Positions 1 through 7,237 are shown, counted from the first letter of the stretch. The stretch is 45,123 nucleotides of DNA from an uncultured Mycoplasmatota bacterium (GCA_900550255.1 URQZ01000008.1:1-45123); one strand, 5' to 3'. Program-made: numbers and translations. The notes: generated by a model from the letters alone, not told the origin.

Positions 1-1
1 T

Positions 2-898
2 TTAAACACTTTGAATGAAAAAGAATTTATTAAAACAAGTACTAAAACAGATATTAATGGAAAGAATAAAGCTGTTAAAAAAATAACATATTCTTTAAAT
101 GAAAAGAAAAGTTTAATCTTAATAAAGGATATTTTAACCGAATTAAAAGAAAATGATAAATTTATTGAAAAATATGCTAATATATCTAATGCAAGTAAAG
201 GTAAAGTAAAGAAAGATATTAACCAGGCAATTAAAAAAATAAAATCAGATATTAAAACTGCTACTGATAATGAAAAGACAATTGAAATGTCTGTTTATAC
301 AGAAGGATTATTAAATAAAGTAGTTAAATATGAAATTAGACTTTTAGAGGATGAAGAAAAAACGGCATTAACATATTCTGATTACAAAGATATTATAACA
401 ATTAAGGCCTATAATGATGATAATGTCTTTACATCTAAAACAGTTAAAACTTCAAAAAATACTTATAAAACAAAAATTAATATGGATGATTTTAAAATAG
501 TTGTTAATTCAAAAATAACTAAAGAAAGAAATAGTCATAAATTTACTATGACACAAAAGGATAATAGTGATATAGAGGTAACTGGTGAATTTGTAACAAC
601 AAGTAAAGAAATTGAGAAAAAGAAAAAATATAATGGAAATTTAAAATTTAATTTAAGTATTAAATTAGATGATAAAAAAATTAGTATAGATATGAATGGT
701 AAATCAGTTTATAAGGTTGTTAATAATATAAAAATACCTAATGATGTTGACAATAGCATATCTTATAATAAACTTAGTGATAATGATTATACAACTATTA
801 TGACTAATTTAAACAAAAATCAAAAATTAGTTGAATTTATATCAAATATTTCTAAATATATGGATACCTCAGATTATTACACTGATAGTATTGACTAA
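2..898 (+). CDS. Unknown protein, truncated at the window's 5' edge
   Basis: The frame is open from base 2, so the gene probably starts outside the window. A TTG at 11 could be read as a start but has no Shine-Dalgarno in view. The roughly 298 visible residues are Lys/Asn/Asp/Thr-rich, without a membrane segment or recognisable catalytic motif, and look like repeated beta-strand-forming stretches. This is typical of secreted or surface proteins whose signal or anchor lies upstream. There is a weak, unverified resemblance to DUF6583-type proteins of low-GC gut Firmicutes. It ends in TAA followed directly by a good hairpin terminator, so it is the last gene of its unit. Function is unknown. Confidence 0.6.
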   Translation, partial: LNTLNEKEFIKTSTKTDINGKNKAVKKITYSLNEKKSLILIKDILTELKENDKFIEKYANISNASKGKVKKDINQAIKKIKSDIKTATDNEKTIEMSVYTEGLLNKVVKYEIRLLEDEEKTALTYSDYKDIITIKAYNDDNVFTSKTVKTSKNTYKTKINMDDFKIVVNSKITKERNSHKFTMTQKDNSDIEVTGEFVTTSKEIEKKKKYNGNLKFNLSIKLDDKKISIDMNGKSVYKVVNNIKIPNDVDNSISYNKLSDNDYTTIMTNLNKNQKLVEFISNISKYMDTSDYYTDSID

Positions 899-907
899 TG
901 ACACCTT

Positions 908-936
908 AAAAATAGTTTAAAAAACTATTTTTTTTT
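908..936 (+). terminator. Rho-independent terminator
   Basis: An 11-bp stem (908-918 with 922-932), a 3-nt loop and a T tract follow the stop codon of the truncated first gene. The stem is A/T-rich with a single G-C pair. Confidence 0.7.
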
Positions 937-966
937 GACACTTTTATAAGCAATAAGCATAAATTA
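937..966 (+). promoter_or_regulatory. Mother-cell (sigmaK/sigmaE-like) promoter of cotE
   Basis: GCATAAATTA at 957-966 fits the B. subtilis sigmaK -10 pattern gCATAnnnTa exactly. GACA at 937-940 lies 16 bp upstream, where the short AC-type -35 of sigmaK is expected. No sigmaA-type TATAAT is present. In B. subtilis, cotE is read by sigmaE and sigmaK. The consensus is borrowed from another genus, so the call is an inference. Confidence 0.5.
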
Positions 967-983
967 AAGTGAGGGGTGATAAT

Positions 984-1544
984 ATGGCATCATTTAAAGA
1001 AATAGTTACAAAAGCAGTAATAGGAAAAGGCAAAAAATACTTTAAAGATAATTATAGTATAACAACAGAAAATGTTCCATCAACCGTTCTTGGATGTTGG
1101 GTTATAAATCATCAATTCAAAGGATATAAATCGGGTGATAAGGTAGGCGTTGATGGATCATATGATGTTAATATTTGGTATTCATACGAAGGTGATTCCA
1201 AAACAACAGTTGTAAATAAAAAAATTGATTACAATGATATTTTCAATGTAAAAGTTAAAGATAATGCTGATTTATCAAGTGATACTGATATTATTGTTAG
1301 AACTTTAAAACAACCAAACTGTGTTAAAGTTGATATAGATGATAATGGTAACATAAACTTTGATATTGAAAAAGAACTTGGTGTTGAAATTGTTGGTGAA
1401 ACAAAAATGAAAATATCAATTGAAGAAGATGAAGAACCTTGGGATGAAATCGAAGACGAAGTTGATGAAAATGTTATAAACGAAATTGATCAAGAAGTTA
1501 ATGAGAACTATATAGAAGAAGAAAAAAATGAAAGTATCGATTGA
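984..1544 (+). CDS. cotE: Outer spore coat morphogenetic protein CotE
   Basis: CotE directs assembly of the outer coat around the forespore in Bacilli. The N-terminus (FKEIVTKAVIGKGKKY, then LGCWVINHQF, SYDVNIWYSY and QPNCVKV) follows the CotE family along its whole length, and the acidic Glu/Asp-rich C-terminus is also characteristic. The 186-residue length is normal. The ATG at 984 is chosen over a GTG at 969 because the Shine-Dalgarno AGGGGTGAT lies between them and family members begin near MxxFKEI. It stands alone between two terminators. A sigmaK-like promoter is upstream, and the stop codon lies in the loop of its own terminator. CotE is largely confined to Bacilli, so it is a strong indicator of sporulation here. 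Confidence 0.93.
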   Translation: MASFKEIVTKAVIGKGKKYFKDNYSITTENVPSTVLGCWVINHQFKGYKSGDKVGVDGSYDVNIWYSYEGDSKTTVVNKKIDYNDIFNVKVKDNADLSSDTDIIVRTLKQPNCVKVDIDDNGNINFDIEKELGVEIVGETKMKISIEEDEEPWDEIEDEVDENVINEIDQEVNENYIEEEKNESID

Positions 1545-1556
1545 TACTTTTTCTTT
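1531..1556 (+). terminator. Rho-independent terminator overlapping the cotE stop
   Basis: AAAGTATC (1531-1538) pairs with GATACTTT (1543-1550), followed by a T-rich run. The cotE TGA stop sits at the loop edge, so the coding end and the terminator are merged. Confidence 0.7.
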
Positions 1557-1573
1557 TTGTCAACAAAAAAAGG

Positions 1574-1603
1574 TTGACAGCATAAACTTTATTATGATAT
1601 TAT
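1574..1603 (+). promoter_or_regulatory. SigmaA promoter of rpsP-khpA
   Basis: A perfect TTGACA at 1574-1579 is followed, after 18 bp, by TATTAT at 1598-1603. The start codon of rpsP is 27 bp further on, with GGAGGTG as Shine-Dalgarno. This is one of the strongest vegetative promoters in the window, as expected for a ribosomal protein. Confidence 0.7.
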
Positions 1604-1629
1604 TATAACAGTGAATGGAGGTGCTAATT

Positions 1630-1911
1630 ATGGCAGTAAAACTAAGATTAAAAAGAATGGGAGCTAAAAAAAGACCATTTTATCGAATTGTTGCAGCAGA
1701 CTCAAGAAGTCCAAGAGATGGTAGATTTATTGAAGTAGTAGGAACATACAATCCTATAACAGAACCAGCTGAAGTTAAAGTTAATGAAGAATTAGCTTTA
1801 AAATGGTTACAAAATGGAGCTATTCCAACTGATACAGTTCGTGATTTACTTAGAAAACAAGGTGTTATGGAAAAATTCCATAATATCAGAATGACTAAAA
1901 AAGGACAATAA
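1630..1911 (+). CDS. rpsP: 30S ribosomal protein S16
   Basis: S16 is a small-subunit assembly protein. The sequence begins MAVKLRLKRMGAKKRPFYRI, continues with AADSRSPRDGRFIE and VGTYNP, and has the usual length (93 residues). The ATG at 1630 fits the family N-terminus and follows GGAGGTG by 6 nt. An in-frame ATG at 1615 overlaps that Shine-Dalgarno and would add five residues absent from the family. It shares a transcript with khpA two bases downstream. In B. subtilis the same pair is followed by ylqD, rimM and trmD, which are absent here. Confidence 0.97.
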   Translation: MAVKLRLKRMGAKKRPFYRIVAADSRSPRDGRFIEVVGTYNPITEPAEVKVNEELALKWLQNGAIPTDTVRDLLRKQGVMEKFHNIRMTKKGQ

Positions 1912-1913
1912 TT

Positions 1914-2159
1914 GTGCATTTAGTTGAATTAACAGAATACTTAATTAAAAGTTTAGTTAAAGATCCTGAAATGGTATCAGTAAAAAAATTTGATGATGAT
2001 GAAGAAACAATAACAATCCAAGTTTTAGTTGATAATGATGACATGGGAGCAGTAATAGGAAAAGGTGGCGTAACAGCTAATGCTATTAGAACTATTATTC
2101 AAGCTTCTGCTTATATCAACAAAGACAAACGAGTAAAAATAAATATAGACTCATTTTAA
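1914..2159 (+). CDS. khpA: KH-domain RNA-binding protein KhpA
   Basis: This is a small single-KH-domain protein (YlqC/KhpA family). In other Firmicutes it pairs with KhpB/Jag and binds RNA to influence cell division and elongation. The GxxG RNA-binding loop is visible as MGAVIGKGG (residues 42-50) within an 81-residue protein of normal size. It starts with GTG two bases after the rpsP stop and uses AAAAAGGA at the end of rpsP as its Shine-Dalgarno, so the two are translationally coupled. It is followed by a terminator, so the unit is only two genes long. Confidence 0.93.
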   Translation: MHLVELTEYLIKSLVKDPEMVSVKKFDDDEETITIQVLVDNDDMGAVIGKGGVTANAIRTIIQASAYINKDKRVKINIDSF

Positions 2160-2185
2160 TATTTTTAAGTGAGTATAACTTTAGT

Positions 2186-2214
2186 GAGATAATTTAAATA
2201 TTATCTCCTTTTTT
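2186..2214 (+). terminator. Rho-independent terminator of rpsP-khpA
   Basis: GAGATAAT (2186-2193) pairs with ATTATCTC (2200-2207) across a 6-nt loop, followed by C and six T. Confidence 0.8.
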
Positions 2215-2248
2215 ATTTAAAATAAGCGATGTTATATTTACTTTTTTT

Positions 2249-2294
2249 AGTACTTATAGTACTATTGATATAGTTAATAATTAAAAGTACTTAT
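2249..2294 (+). repeat. AGTACT repeat cluster upstream of the pilin gene
   Basis: AGTACT-TAT-AGTACT at 2249-2263 is a perfect inverted repeat, and AGTACTTAT recurs at 2286-2294 just before the Shine-Dalgarno AGGAGG (2301-2306). A TTGATA at 2265-2270 lies between. The arrangement looks like an operator array controlling the pilin gene. No regulator can be named from the sequence. Confidence 0.45.
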
Positions 2295-2312
2295 GTTTAT
2301 AGGAGGCAAAGA

Positions 2313-3212
2313 ATGAAAAAAAGAGGATTTACATTAGTAGAATTACTTGCTGTAATAGTAATAGTATCTGTTGTAGCAGTGATAACAGTACCAATTATAC
2401 TAAATGTTATAAATAATTCTAAAAAAGAAGCAATTAAACAATCAGCAGTTGGATATGTAGATGCAATAGAAAAAACAATATTAAAGAATAAAACAGAAAA
2501 TAATAATACAAATTATGATGGTGATTATACAATAAATAAAACAAAAATTATAAAAAATTCAGAAACAGCATCATTATTACCAATTCTTGATTTAGTTGAG
2601 TTAAACGTTAACGTAAAAGGTGAAGTACCTAAAACAGGAAATGTAATAATTAAAAATCTAGAAGTTAAAATGGGTAAATTTTATTATGATAATTACTTAG
2701 TTACACTTAATAATGGTAAATACAGTGTTCAAATTCTTTCTGATTCAAACGATTCTAAAACAATAGAATCGAGAATTCAAGAACTAGAGAATAAAGTTCA
2801 AGATTTAGAAACAAGTAAAAATGAACTTGAGTCAAAAATAGCAACCCTACAAAATCAAACCAATTATTCAACAACTGAAACAAAAGTTGGAAAATGGATT
2901 GATGGAAAAGATTTGTATCGAAAAACTTTTACATATGGTGCTATTTCATCAAATTCTTGGGTTACAATAGGAACTATAGAAAATATGGATAATGGATTTA
3001 TTGATACATCAGCAAGTTATTTTGTAAATGATAATTCTAATATGGCAGCTGTTGGTGCTAGAATACCGGTTGTTGTATCTGGTAGAAATGTATCAGCTGC
3101 TACTTATACAGTATATACTACAGTTTATAGTAACGGTAAAATTCTAACAGGGTTTGGATCAACAGCTAAAGCGAGTAGTATGGTTGTAACAGTTTTATAT
3201 ACTAAAAAGTAA
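2313..3212 (+). CDS. Type IV pilin-like protein with coiled-coil stalk and phage tail-fibre-like C-terminal domain
   Basis: Residues 1-35 form a class III prepilin signal: a short basic leader ending in Gly5, cleavage before Phe6, Glu at mature +5 (FTLVE), then a hydrophobic helix. Residues about 36-145 are a pilin-like body. Residues 148-183 form a heptad-rich coiled coil (IQELENKVQDLETSKNELES). Residues about 184-299 begin NYSTTETKVGKWIDGK, then LYRKTF, and end in VLYTKK. That start (YST...WIDGKxLYRKTF) and that end (YTK) resemble receptor-binding modules common at the C-termini of Firmicutes phage tail fibres. I therefore read it as a pilin or minor tip pilin displaying an adhesive head. 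It stands alone behind the AGTACT repeats. The prepilin call is firm; the phage-fibre resemblance is from memory of the family. Confidence 0.85.
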   Translation: MKKRGFTLVELLAVIVIVSVVAVITVPIILNVINNSKKEAIKQSAVGYVDAIEKTILKNKTENNNTNYDGDYTINKTKIIKNSETASLLPILDLVELNVNVKGEVPKTGNVIIKNLEVKMGKFYYDNYLVTLNNGKYSVQILSDSNDSKTIESRIQELENKVQDLETSKNELESKIATLQNQTNYSTTETKVGKWIDGKDLYRKTFTYGAISSNSWVTIGTIENMDNGFIDTSASYFVNDNSNMAAVGARIPVVVSGRNVSAATYTVYTTVYSNGKILTGFGSTAKASSMVVTVLYTKK

Positions 3213-3249
3213 TGTAAATAATTGTCAAATAATTTAATTTTAAGTAAGG

Positions 3250-3276
3250 AAAAGTAATGTAATTTACTTTTTTTCT
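3250..3276 (+). terminator. Rho-independent terminator of the pilin gene
   Basis: AAAAGTAA (3250-3257) pairs with TTACTTTT (3264-3271) over a 6-nt loop, followed by a T tract. Confidence 0.7.
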
Positions 3277-3325
3277 TTTTTTAGAGATAAATTTTATTAA
3301 TTTTATATGAATTGATAGCAAAAAA

Positions 3326-3346
3326 TGTTATAATGATATTGGTGAT
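3326..3346 (+). promoter_or_regulatory. Extended -10 promoter fused to Shine-Dalgarno
   Basis: TGTTATAAT (3326-3334) is an extended -10. Only 6 nt separate it from GGTGAT (3341-3346), and the hydrolase ATG is at 3350. Transcription should start within or just before the ribosome-binding site. Confidence 0.6.
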
Positions 3347-3349
3347 TTT

Positions 3350-4084
3350 ATGCTTTTAAACGTAAAAGATACAGACGTTAATTATGTAAGATATGGAAAA
3401 GAAAATAGTCAGGCAATTGTTTATTTGCATGGATGGGGTCAAAATATTCAAATGATGAAACCTGTGGCTGATCCATTTCAAGATAAATTTGATATAGTTA
3501 TTCTTGATCTTCCAGGTTATGGACAAAGTAGTGAACCAAAATACGCTTGGACGGTATATGATTATGTTGAATTTTTAAAAGAATTTTTAGAAAAATTAAA
3601 AATTAAAAAACCAATCTTGGTTGGTCATTCATTTGGTGGAAAAATAAGCTTGCTATACGCTAGTAAATATGAAGTAGAAAAACTTGTTTTATTTGGTAGT
3701 CCATTTAAAAAAGAAATTGAAAAACTATCTTTAAAAACAAAAACATTAAAAGCTTTAAAGAAAGTTCCACTAATTAATAAATTTGAAGATTTTGCTAAAA
3801 AACATATTGGTTCAACAGATTATCGAAATGCATCAAAAATAATGAGAGAAATTTTAGTTTTAACAGTTAACTTAGATATAACAGAAGAGGTAAAAAAAAT
3901 AAAGGCACCAACTTTTATAATCTGGGGTTCATTAGATGAAGCTGTAGATGTAGAAAGAGCTTATGAATTAGAAAAATTAATACCAGATGCTGGACTTGCT
4001 GTTTATGATAACTGTACACATTATGCATATTTAGAAAATTTGAAGCAAACTATTAATATAATGGATAGTTTTCTAAATAATTAG
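3350..4084 (+). CDS. Alpha/beta-fold hydrolase
   Basis: This is a serine hydrolase of the alpha/beta fold, cytoplasmic (no signal peptide), 244 residues. It shows the oxyanion segment HGWG (28-31), the nucleophile elbow GHSFGG with Ser94, the acid region WGSLDEAVD (Asp196 the likely acid) and His224 in CTHYAYLE. The triad is therefore complete and the enzyme should be active. Substrate cannot be told. Its neighbour, a Mur ligase starting 11 bp downstream with AGGAGG overlapping this stop codon, suggests co-transcription with cell-wall genes, as also seen in other low-GC Firmicutes. Confidence 0.88.
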   Translation: MLLNVKDTDVNYVRYGKENSQAIVYLHGWGQNIQMMKPVADPFQDKFDIVILDLPGYGQSSEPKYAWTVYDYVEFLKEFLEKLKIKKPILVGHSFGGKISLLYASKYEVEKLVLFGSPFKKEIEKLSLKTKTLKALKKVPLINKFEDFAKKHIGSTDYRNASKIMREILVLTVNLDITEEVKKIKAPTFIIWGSLDEAVDVERAYELEKLIPDAGLAVYDNCTHYAYLENLKQTINIMDSFLNN

Positions 4085-4095
4085 GAGGAATTTTT

Positions 4096-5694
4096 ATGGG
4101 AATAAAATTTATAGTATCTCTGGTACTTATGTATTTATATGTTTACTTAAAAACAAAAAAATCATTTCATATGTTACAACAAAATTGGTATAACGATGGA
4201 AATAGATATGTAAAATGGATTATAAAAAATAAAAAACAAGAATTTTTTAATATTGATATCTTGATTTTACTATTGTTAGTTTTTAAGCTTTCAAATATAA
4301 AGTTAGAAACAGTAATGATTACTTTTGTTATTTTCTATGTGTTAGAAGCAATTTTCTATTTAAATAGATCAAAAAAAGAACAAGAAAAACTTAAACTTAA
4401 ATTTACATCAAGAGTTAAAAGATTATTATTTACAACCTTTATTTTGTATTTAATACCAACTGTCATAATGTATTTTAATTTTAATGAAACAAATTTAATA
4501 TATTATTATATCATTTTAGGAATAATGGTATATTTGAATAATATTATTGTTATTTTAGCTAATATTATAAATAAACCAATTGAAAAAATGGTAGCTAACT
4601 ATTATAAAAATAAAGCAATTAAAAAATTAAATAGTATGAATAATATGAAAGTTATAGGAATTACAGGTAGTTATGGAAAAACTAGTAGTAAAAATATTTT
4701 AAGTGATATTTTAAATATTAAATATAATGCAACACCAACACCTAAAAACTTTAATACACCTTTAGGACTTATTATAACTATTAATAACCATTTAGATAAA
4801 TTTAGTGATATGTTTATTGCGGAAATGGGTGCATTTAAAAGAGGAGAAATAAAAGAACTTTGTGATTTAGTTCATCCTACATATGGAATTTTAACTAAAA
4901 TTGGAACTGCCCATTTAGATAGTTTTGGATCACAAGCAAATATTCAAAAAGGTAAATTTGAACTTATTGAATCATTACCTCAAGATGGTGTTGGAATTTT
5001 AAATGGTGATGATGAATTACAAGTTAAATATAAATTAAAAAATAAATGTAAAATTTTATGGATTGGTATCCATAATAAAGATGTAGATGTAAGAGCAGAT
5101 AATATCAAACTTACAAACAAAGGAACTACTTTTGATTGCTATTTTAAAGGAGATTCGAAAAAATATAAATTTGAAACAAAATTATTAGGGGAAGCTAATG
5201 TTTATAATATTTTAGCAGGAATTGCCTTAGGATATGAACTTGGCATTTCAATTGCTCAGTTACAAATGGGAGTTAAAAAAGTAAATCCAGTTGAACATCG
5301 CCTAGAGCTTAGAAAATATGGTGATATTAACATAATAGATGATGCTTATAATTCTAATCCTGTAGGATCTAAAATGGCATTAGACGTTTTAAAATTAATG
5401 CCAGGAAAGAAAATAGTTGTAACACCTGGTATGATAGAACTTGCTAATCAAGAATATGAATTGAATAAAAAGTTTGGTGAATATATTGCAGATAGTGTAG
5501 ATGAAGTTATTTTGGTAGGAGCTAAACAAACAAAACCAATTCAGGATGGACTTGCTAAGAAAAAATTTCCTAAAGAAAAAATCTATATTTTAAATGATGT
5601 TAAAGAAGCATTTGCATTGATGCAAAAGCTTAAAGAAAAAGATACATATGTATTATTAGAAAATGATTTACCAGATATATTTAATGAGAAGTAG
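4096..5694 (+). CDS. murF: Membrane-anchored Mur ligase, MurF-like
   Basis: MurF adds D-Ala-D-Ala to the UDP-MurNAc tripeptide in peptidoglycan synthesis. The C-terminal 350 residues have the Mur ligase layout: ATP loop GITGSYGKTSSK (188-199), the central ligase segment (FIAEMGAF, LTKIGTAHLDSFGS), HRLELRK and the end domain with DDAYNSNP. The normal N-terminal substrate domain is replaced by about 160 residues carrying four to five hydrophobic segments (roughly 4-18, 53-66, 72-90, 110-127, 134-157), so the enzyme should sit in the membrane. Total length, 532, exceeds typical MurF (about 450). The gene is followed 14 bp later by ddl, whose product is its likely substrate source. A related amidating or MurT-like role is less likely, because no zinc-binding Cys set is seen. 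Confidence 0.85.
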   Translation: MGIKFIVSLVLMYLYVYLKTKKSFHMLQQNWYNDGNRYVKWIIKNKKQEFFNIDILILLLLVFKLSNIKLETVMITFVIFYVLEAIFYLNRSKKEQEKLKLKFTSRVKRLLFTTFILYLIPTVIMYFNFNETNLIYYYIILGIMVYLNNIIVILANIINKPIEKMVANYYKNKAIKKLNSMNNMKVIGITGSYGKTSSKNILSDILNIKYNATPTPKNFNTPLGLIITINNHLDKFSDMFIAEMGAFKRGEIKELCDLVHPTYGILTKIGTAHLDSFGSQANIQKGKFELIESLPQDGVGILNGDDELQVKYKLKNKCKILWIGIHNKDVDVRADNIKLTNKGTTFDCYFKGDSKKYKFETKLLGEANVYNILAGIALGYELGISIAQLQMGVKKVNPVEHRLELRKYGDINIIDDAYNSNPVGSKMALDVLKLMPGKKIVVTPGMIELANQEYELNKKFGEYIADSVDEVILVGAKQTKPIQDGLAKKKFPKEKIYILNDVKEAFALMQKLKEKDTYVLLENDLPDIFNEK

Positions 5695-5708
5695 AAAGAG
5701 TGATTTAA

Positions 5709-6914
5709 ATGAAAATAAGAGTTGGAGTAATTTATGGTGGAGATACAGTTGAACATGAAGTAAGTATTATAACAGCTGTTCAAGCAATGAATTATATGAA
5801 TAAAGACAAATATGATATTATACCTATTTATGTAAGTAAGGATAGAACTTGGTATACAGGTAAAATGTTAATGGATATGGATGTATATAAAGATTTTGAT
5901 AATTTAAAAAGATATGCTAAAAGAGTAACACTAACAAAAAAAGATGGAGCTTATATTTTGCAAGCAACACATGGTTTATTTAGAAAAACAGTTTCTGAAC
6001 TTGATATTGCTTTTCCAATTGTTCATGGTAAAGGCGTAGAAGATGGATCATTAGCTGGATATTTAGACACTGTTGGTATTCCATATGTTGGTCCAAATGT
6101 TTTAGGAGCTGCCTTAGGACAAGATAAAGTTGTTCAAAAACAAGTAATGGAGGCATGTAAAATCTCTACTCCAAAATACGTATGGTTTTACGATACTGAA
6201 TTTTTAAGTGATAGTGATAAAATAAAAAAAGAAATAAAAAAATTAGGATATCCAGTTATTGTTAAACCAGCTAAATTAGGAAGTAGTGTTGGTATTACAA
6301 TTGCTAAAGATGAAACAGAAGTAGAAGAAGCAATAAATGAAGCTATAAAATATGATAATAAAATTTTAATTGAAGAAGTTATTCAAAATTTAGTTGAAGT
6401 AAACTGTAGTGTGTTTGGAAATTATGAATATCAAGAAACAAGTGCTTTAGCCCAAATGAGAACAAAAAATGAATTTTTAACTTTTGAAGATAAATATATA
6501 AGCGGTGGTAAAGGTAAAAAAGGATCAATGAAAGGTGCTGGTAAAATGTCTACTGGTGATATGATTGTTCCTGCTAAAATGAAAAAAGAAGTTGAACAAA
6601 AAGTAAGAGATTTATCAGTTGCTACTTTTAAGGCTTTAAATTTATCTGGTGTTGCTAGAATTGATTTACTAATAAATAGTAAAACAGACGAAGTTTATGT
6701 AAATGAACCAAATACTATTCCTGGTAGTTTAGCTTTCTATATGTGGATTCCTGCAGGTAAGGAATATACTAATTTACTTGATGATATGATTACACTTGCT
6801 ATTAAAGATTATAAAAATAGTGTTAAGAAAACATCATCATTTGAATCAAATATATTAAGTACTTTCAACGGTTCAAAAGGATTAAAAGGAATGAAAGGTA
6901 AGATGAGACAATAA
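5709..6914 (+). CDS. ddl: D-alanine--D-alanine ligase with Gly/Lys-rich insert
   Basis: It makes the D-Ala-D-Ala dipeptide used by MurF. ATP-grasp features are present: YGGDTVEHEVS (9-19), VHGKGVEDG (105-113), GQDK (137-140), KPAKLGSSVG (186-195), DKYISGG (261-267) and the metal site VNEPNTIPGS (331-340). At 401 residues it is longer than the usual 300-370. Residues 265-284 are a Gly/Lys/Met insert directly after the DKYIS omega-loop motif, and the last 15 residues are again Gly/Lys/Met-rich. No VanA-type operon surrounds it, so a housekeeping role is likely. It is translated from AGAGTGAT and shares its transcript with the MurF-like gene. Confidence 0.92.
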   Translation: MKIRVGVIYGGDTVEHEVSIITAVQAMNYMNKDKYDIIPIYVSKDRTWYTGKMLMDMDVYKDFDNLKRYAKRVTLTKKDGAYILQATHGLFRKTVSELDIAFPIVHGKGVEDGSLAGYLDTVGIPYVGPNVLGAALGQDKVVQKQVMEACKISTPKYVWFYDTEFLSDSDKIKKEIKKLGYPVIVKPAKLGSSVGITIAKDETEVEEAINEAIKYDNKILIEEVIQNLVEVNCSVFGNYEYQETSALAQMRTKNEFLTFEDKYISGGKGKKGSMKGAGKMSTGDMIVPAKMKKEVEQKVRDLSVATFKALNLSGVARIDLLINSKTDEVYVNEPNTIPGSLAFYMWIPAGKEYTNLLDDMITLAIKDYKNSVKKTSSFESNILSTFNGSKGLKGMKGKMRQ

Positions 6915-6928
6915 AATGTCTCTTTTTT
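6905..6928 (+). terminator. Rho-independent terminator of the murF-ddl unit
   Basis: GAGACA (6905-6910) pairs with TGTCTC (6917-6922), followed by six T. The ddl stop codon lies in the loop. Confidence 0.8.
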
Positions 6929-6929
6929 A

Positions 6930-6958
6930 TTTACGTTTATAAATTATTATGTTAGAAT
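6930..6958 (+). promoter_or_regulatory. SigmaA promoter
   Basis: TTTACG (6930-6935), a 17-bp spacer ending in TGT, and TAGAAT (6953-6958) precede the 82-residue gene. The promoter starts immediately after the ddl terminator T tract. Confidence 0.6.
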
Positions 6959-6981
6959 AGAGAATTATCAGAGGTGATAAG

Positions 6982-7230
6982 ATGGGATTTTTAGAAGAAC
7001 AAATACAAAATTTATCAATTAATATTAGAAATCATTTTCCAGAATTAGGAAGAGAAATTCAAAGTATTAATAAAAATATTGAAATAGCAAATTTACTTAA
7101 AATAATGGAACTAAATGATAAAAATAATTTTTTAAATGCAAAAGAACGTTCAGCTATTTTAAATCAACTAAAACAAGAGATAAATCAAAAATATGTTCCT
7201 GATGGCAAAAAAAAGATCAAAAAATTTTGA
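6982..7230 (+). CDS. Small conserved-looking protein of unknown function
   Basis: The product is an 82-residue, largely helical, charged protein without signal peptide or membrane segment. A possible helical hairpin spans residues 5-70, and the tail is lysine-rich (KKKIKKF). I do not recognise a family. It has its own promoter, a strong AGGTGAT ribosome-binding site 3 nt before ATG, and a terminator. The last codons (CAAAAAATTTTGA) form part of the hairpin shared with the convergent yvyE-like gene. These signals support a real gene rather than chance, but no function can be proposed. Confidence 0.75.
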   Translation: MGFLEEQIQNLSINIRNHFPELGREIQSINKNIEIANLLKIMELNDKNNFLNAKERSAILNQLKQEINQKYVPDGKKKIKKF

Positions 7231-7237
7231 TCTTTTT
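7208..7237. terminator. Bidirectional terminator
   Basis: The near-perfect palindrome AAAAAGATCAAA/TTTGATCTTTTT is flanked by A and T tracts, so it can terminate both converging genes. It overlaps the coding end of the 82-residue gene and abuts the stop of the minus-strand gene. Confidence 0.8.

Noticed and set aside
1680..1919. A 79-codon minus-strand ORF over rpsP
   Set aside because: It is the antisense shadow of a well-conserved ribosomal protein and has no ribosome-binding site.
5709..6914. A VanA-type vancomycin resistance ligase
   Set aside because: No vanH, vanX or vanRS neighbours, and the gene is paired with a MurF-like gene; a housekeeping Ddl is simpler.
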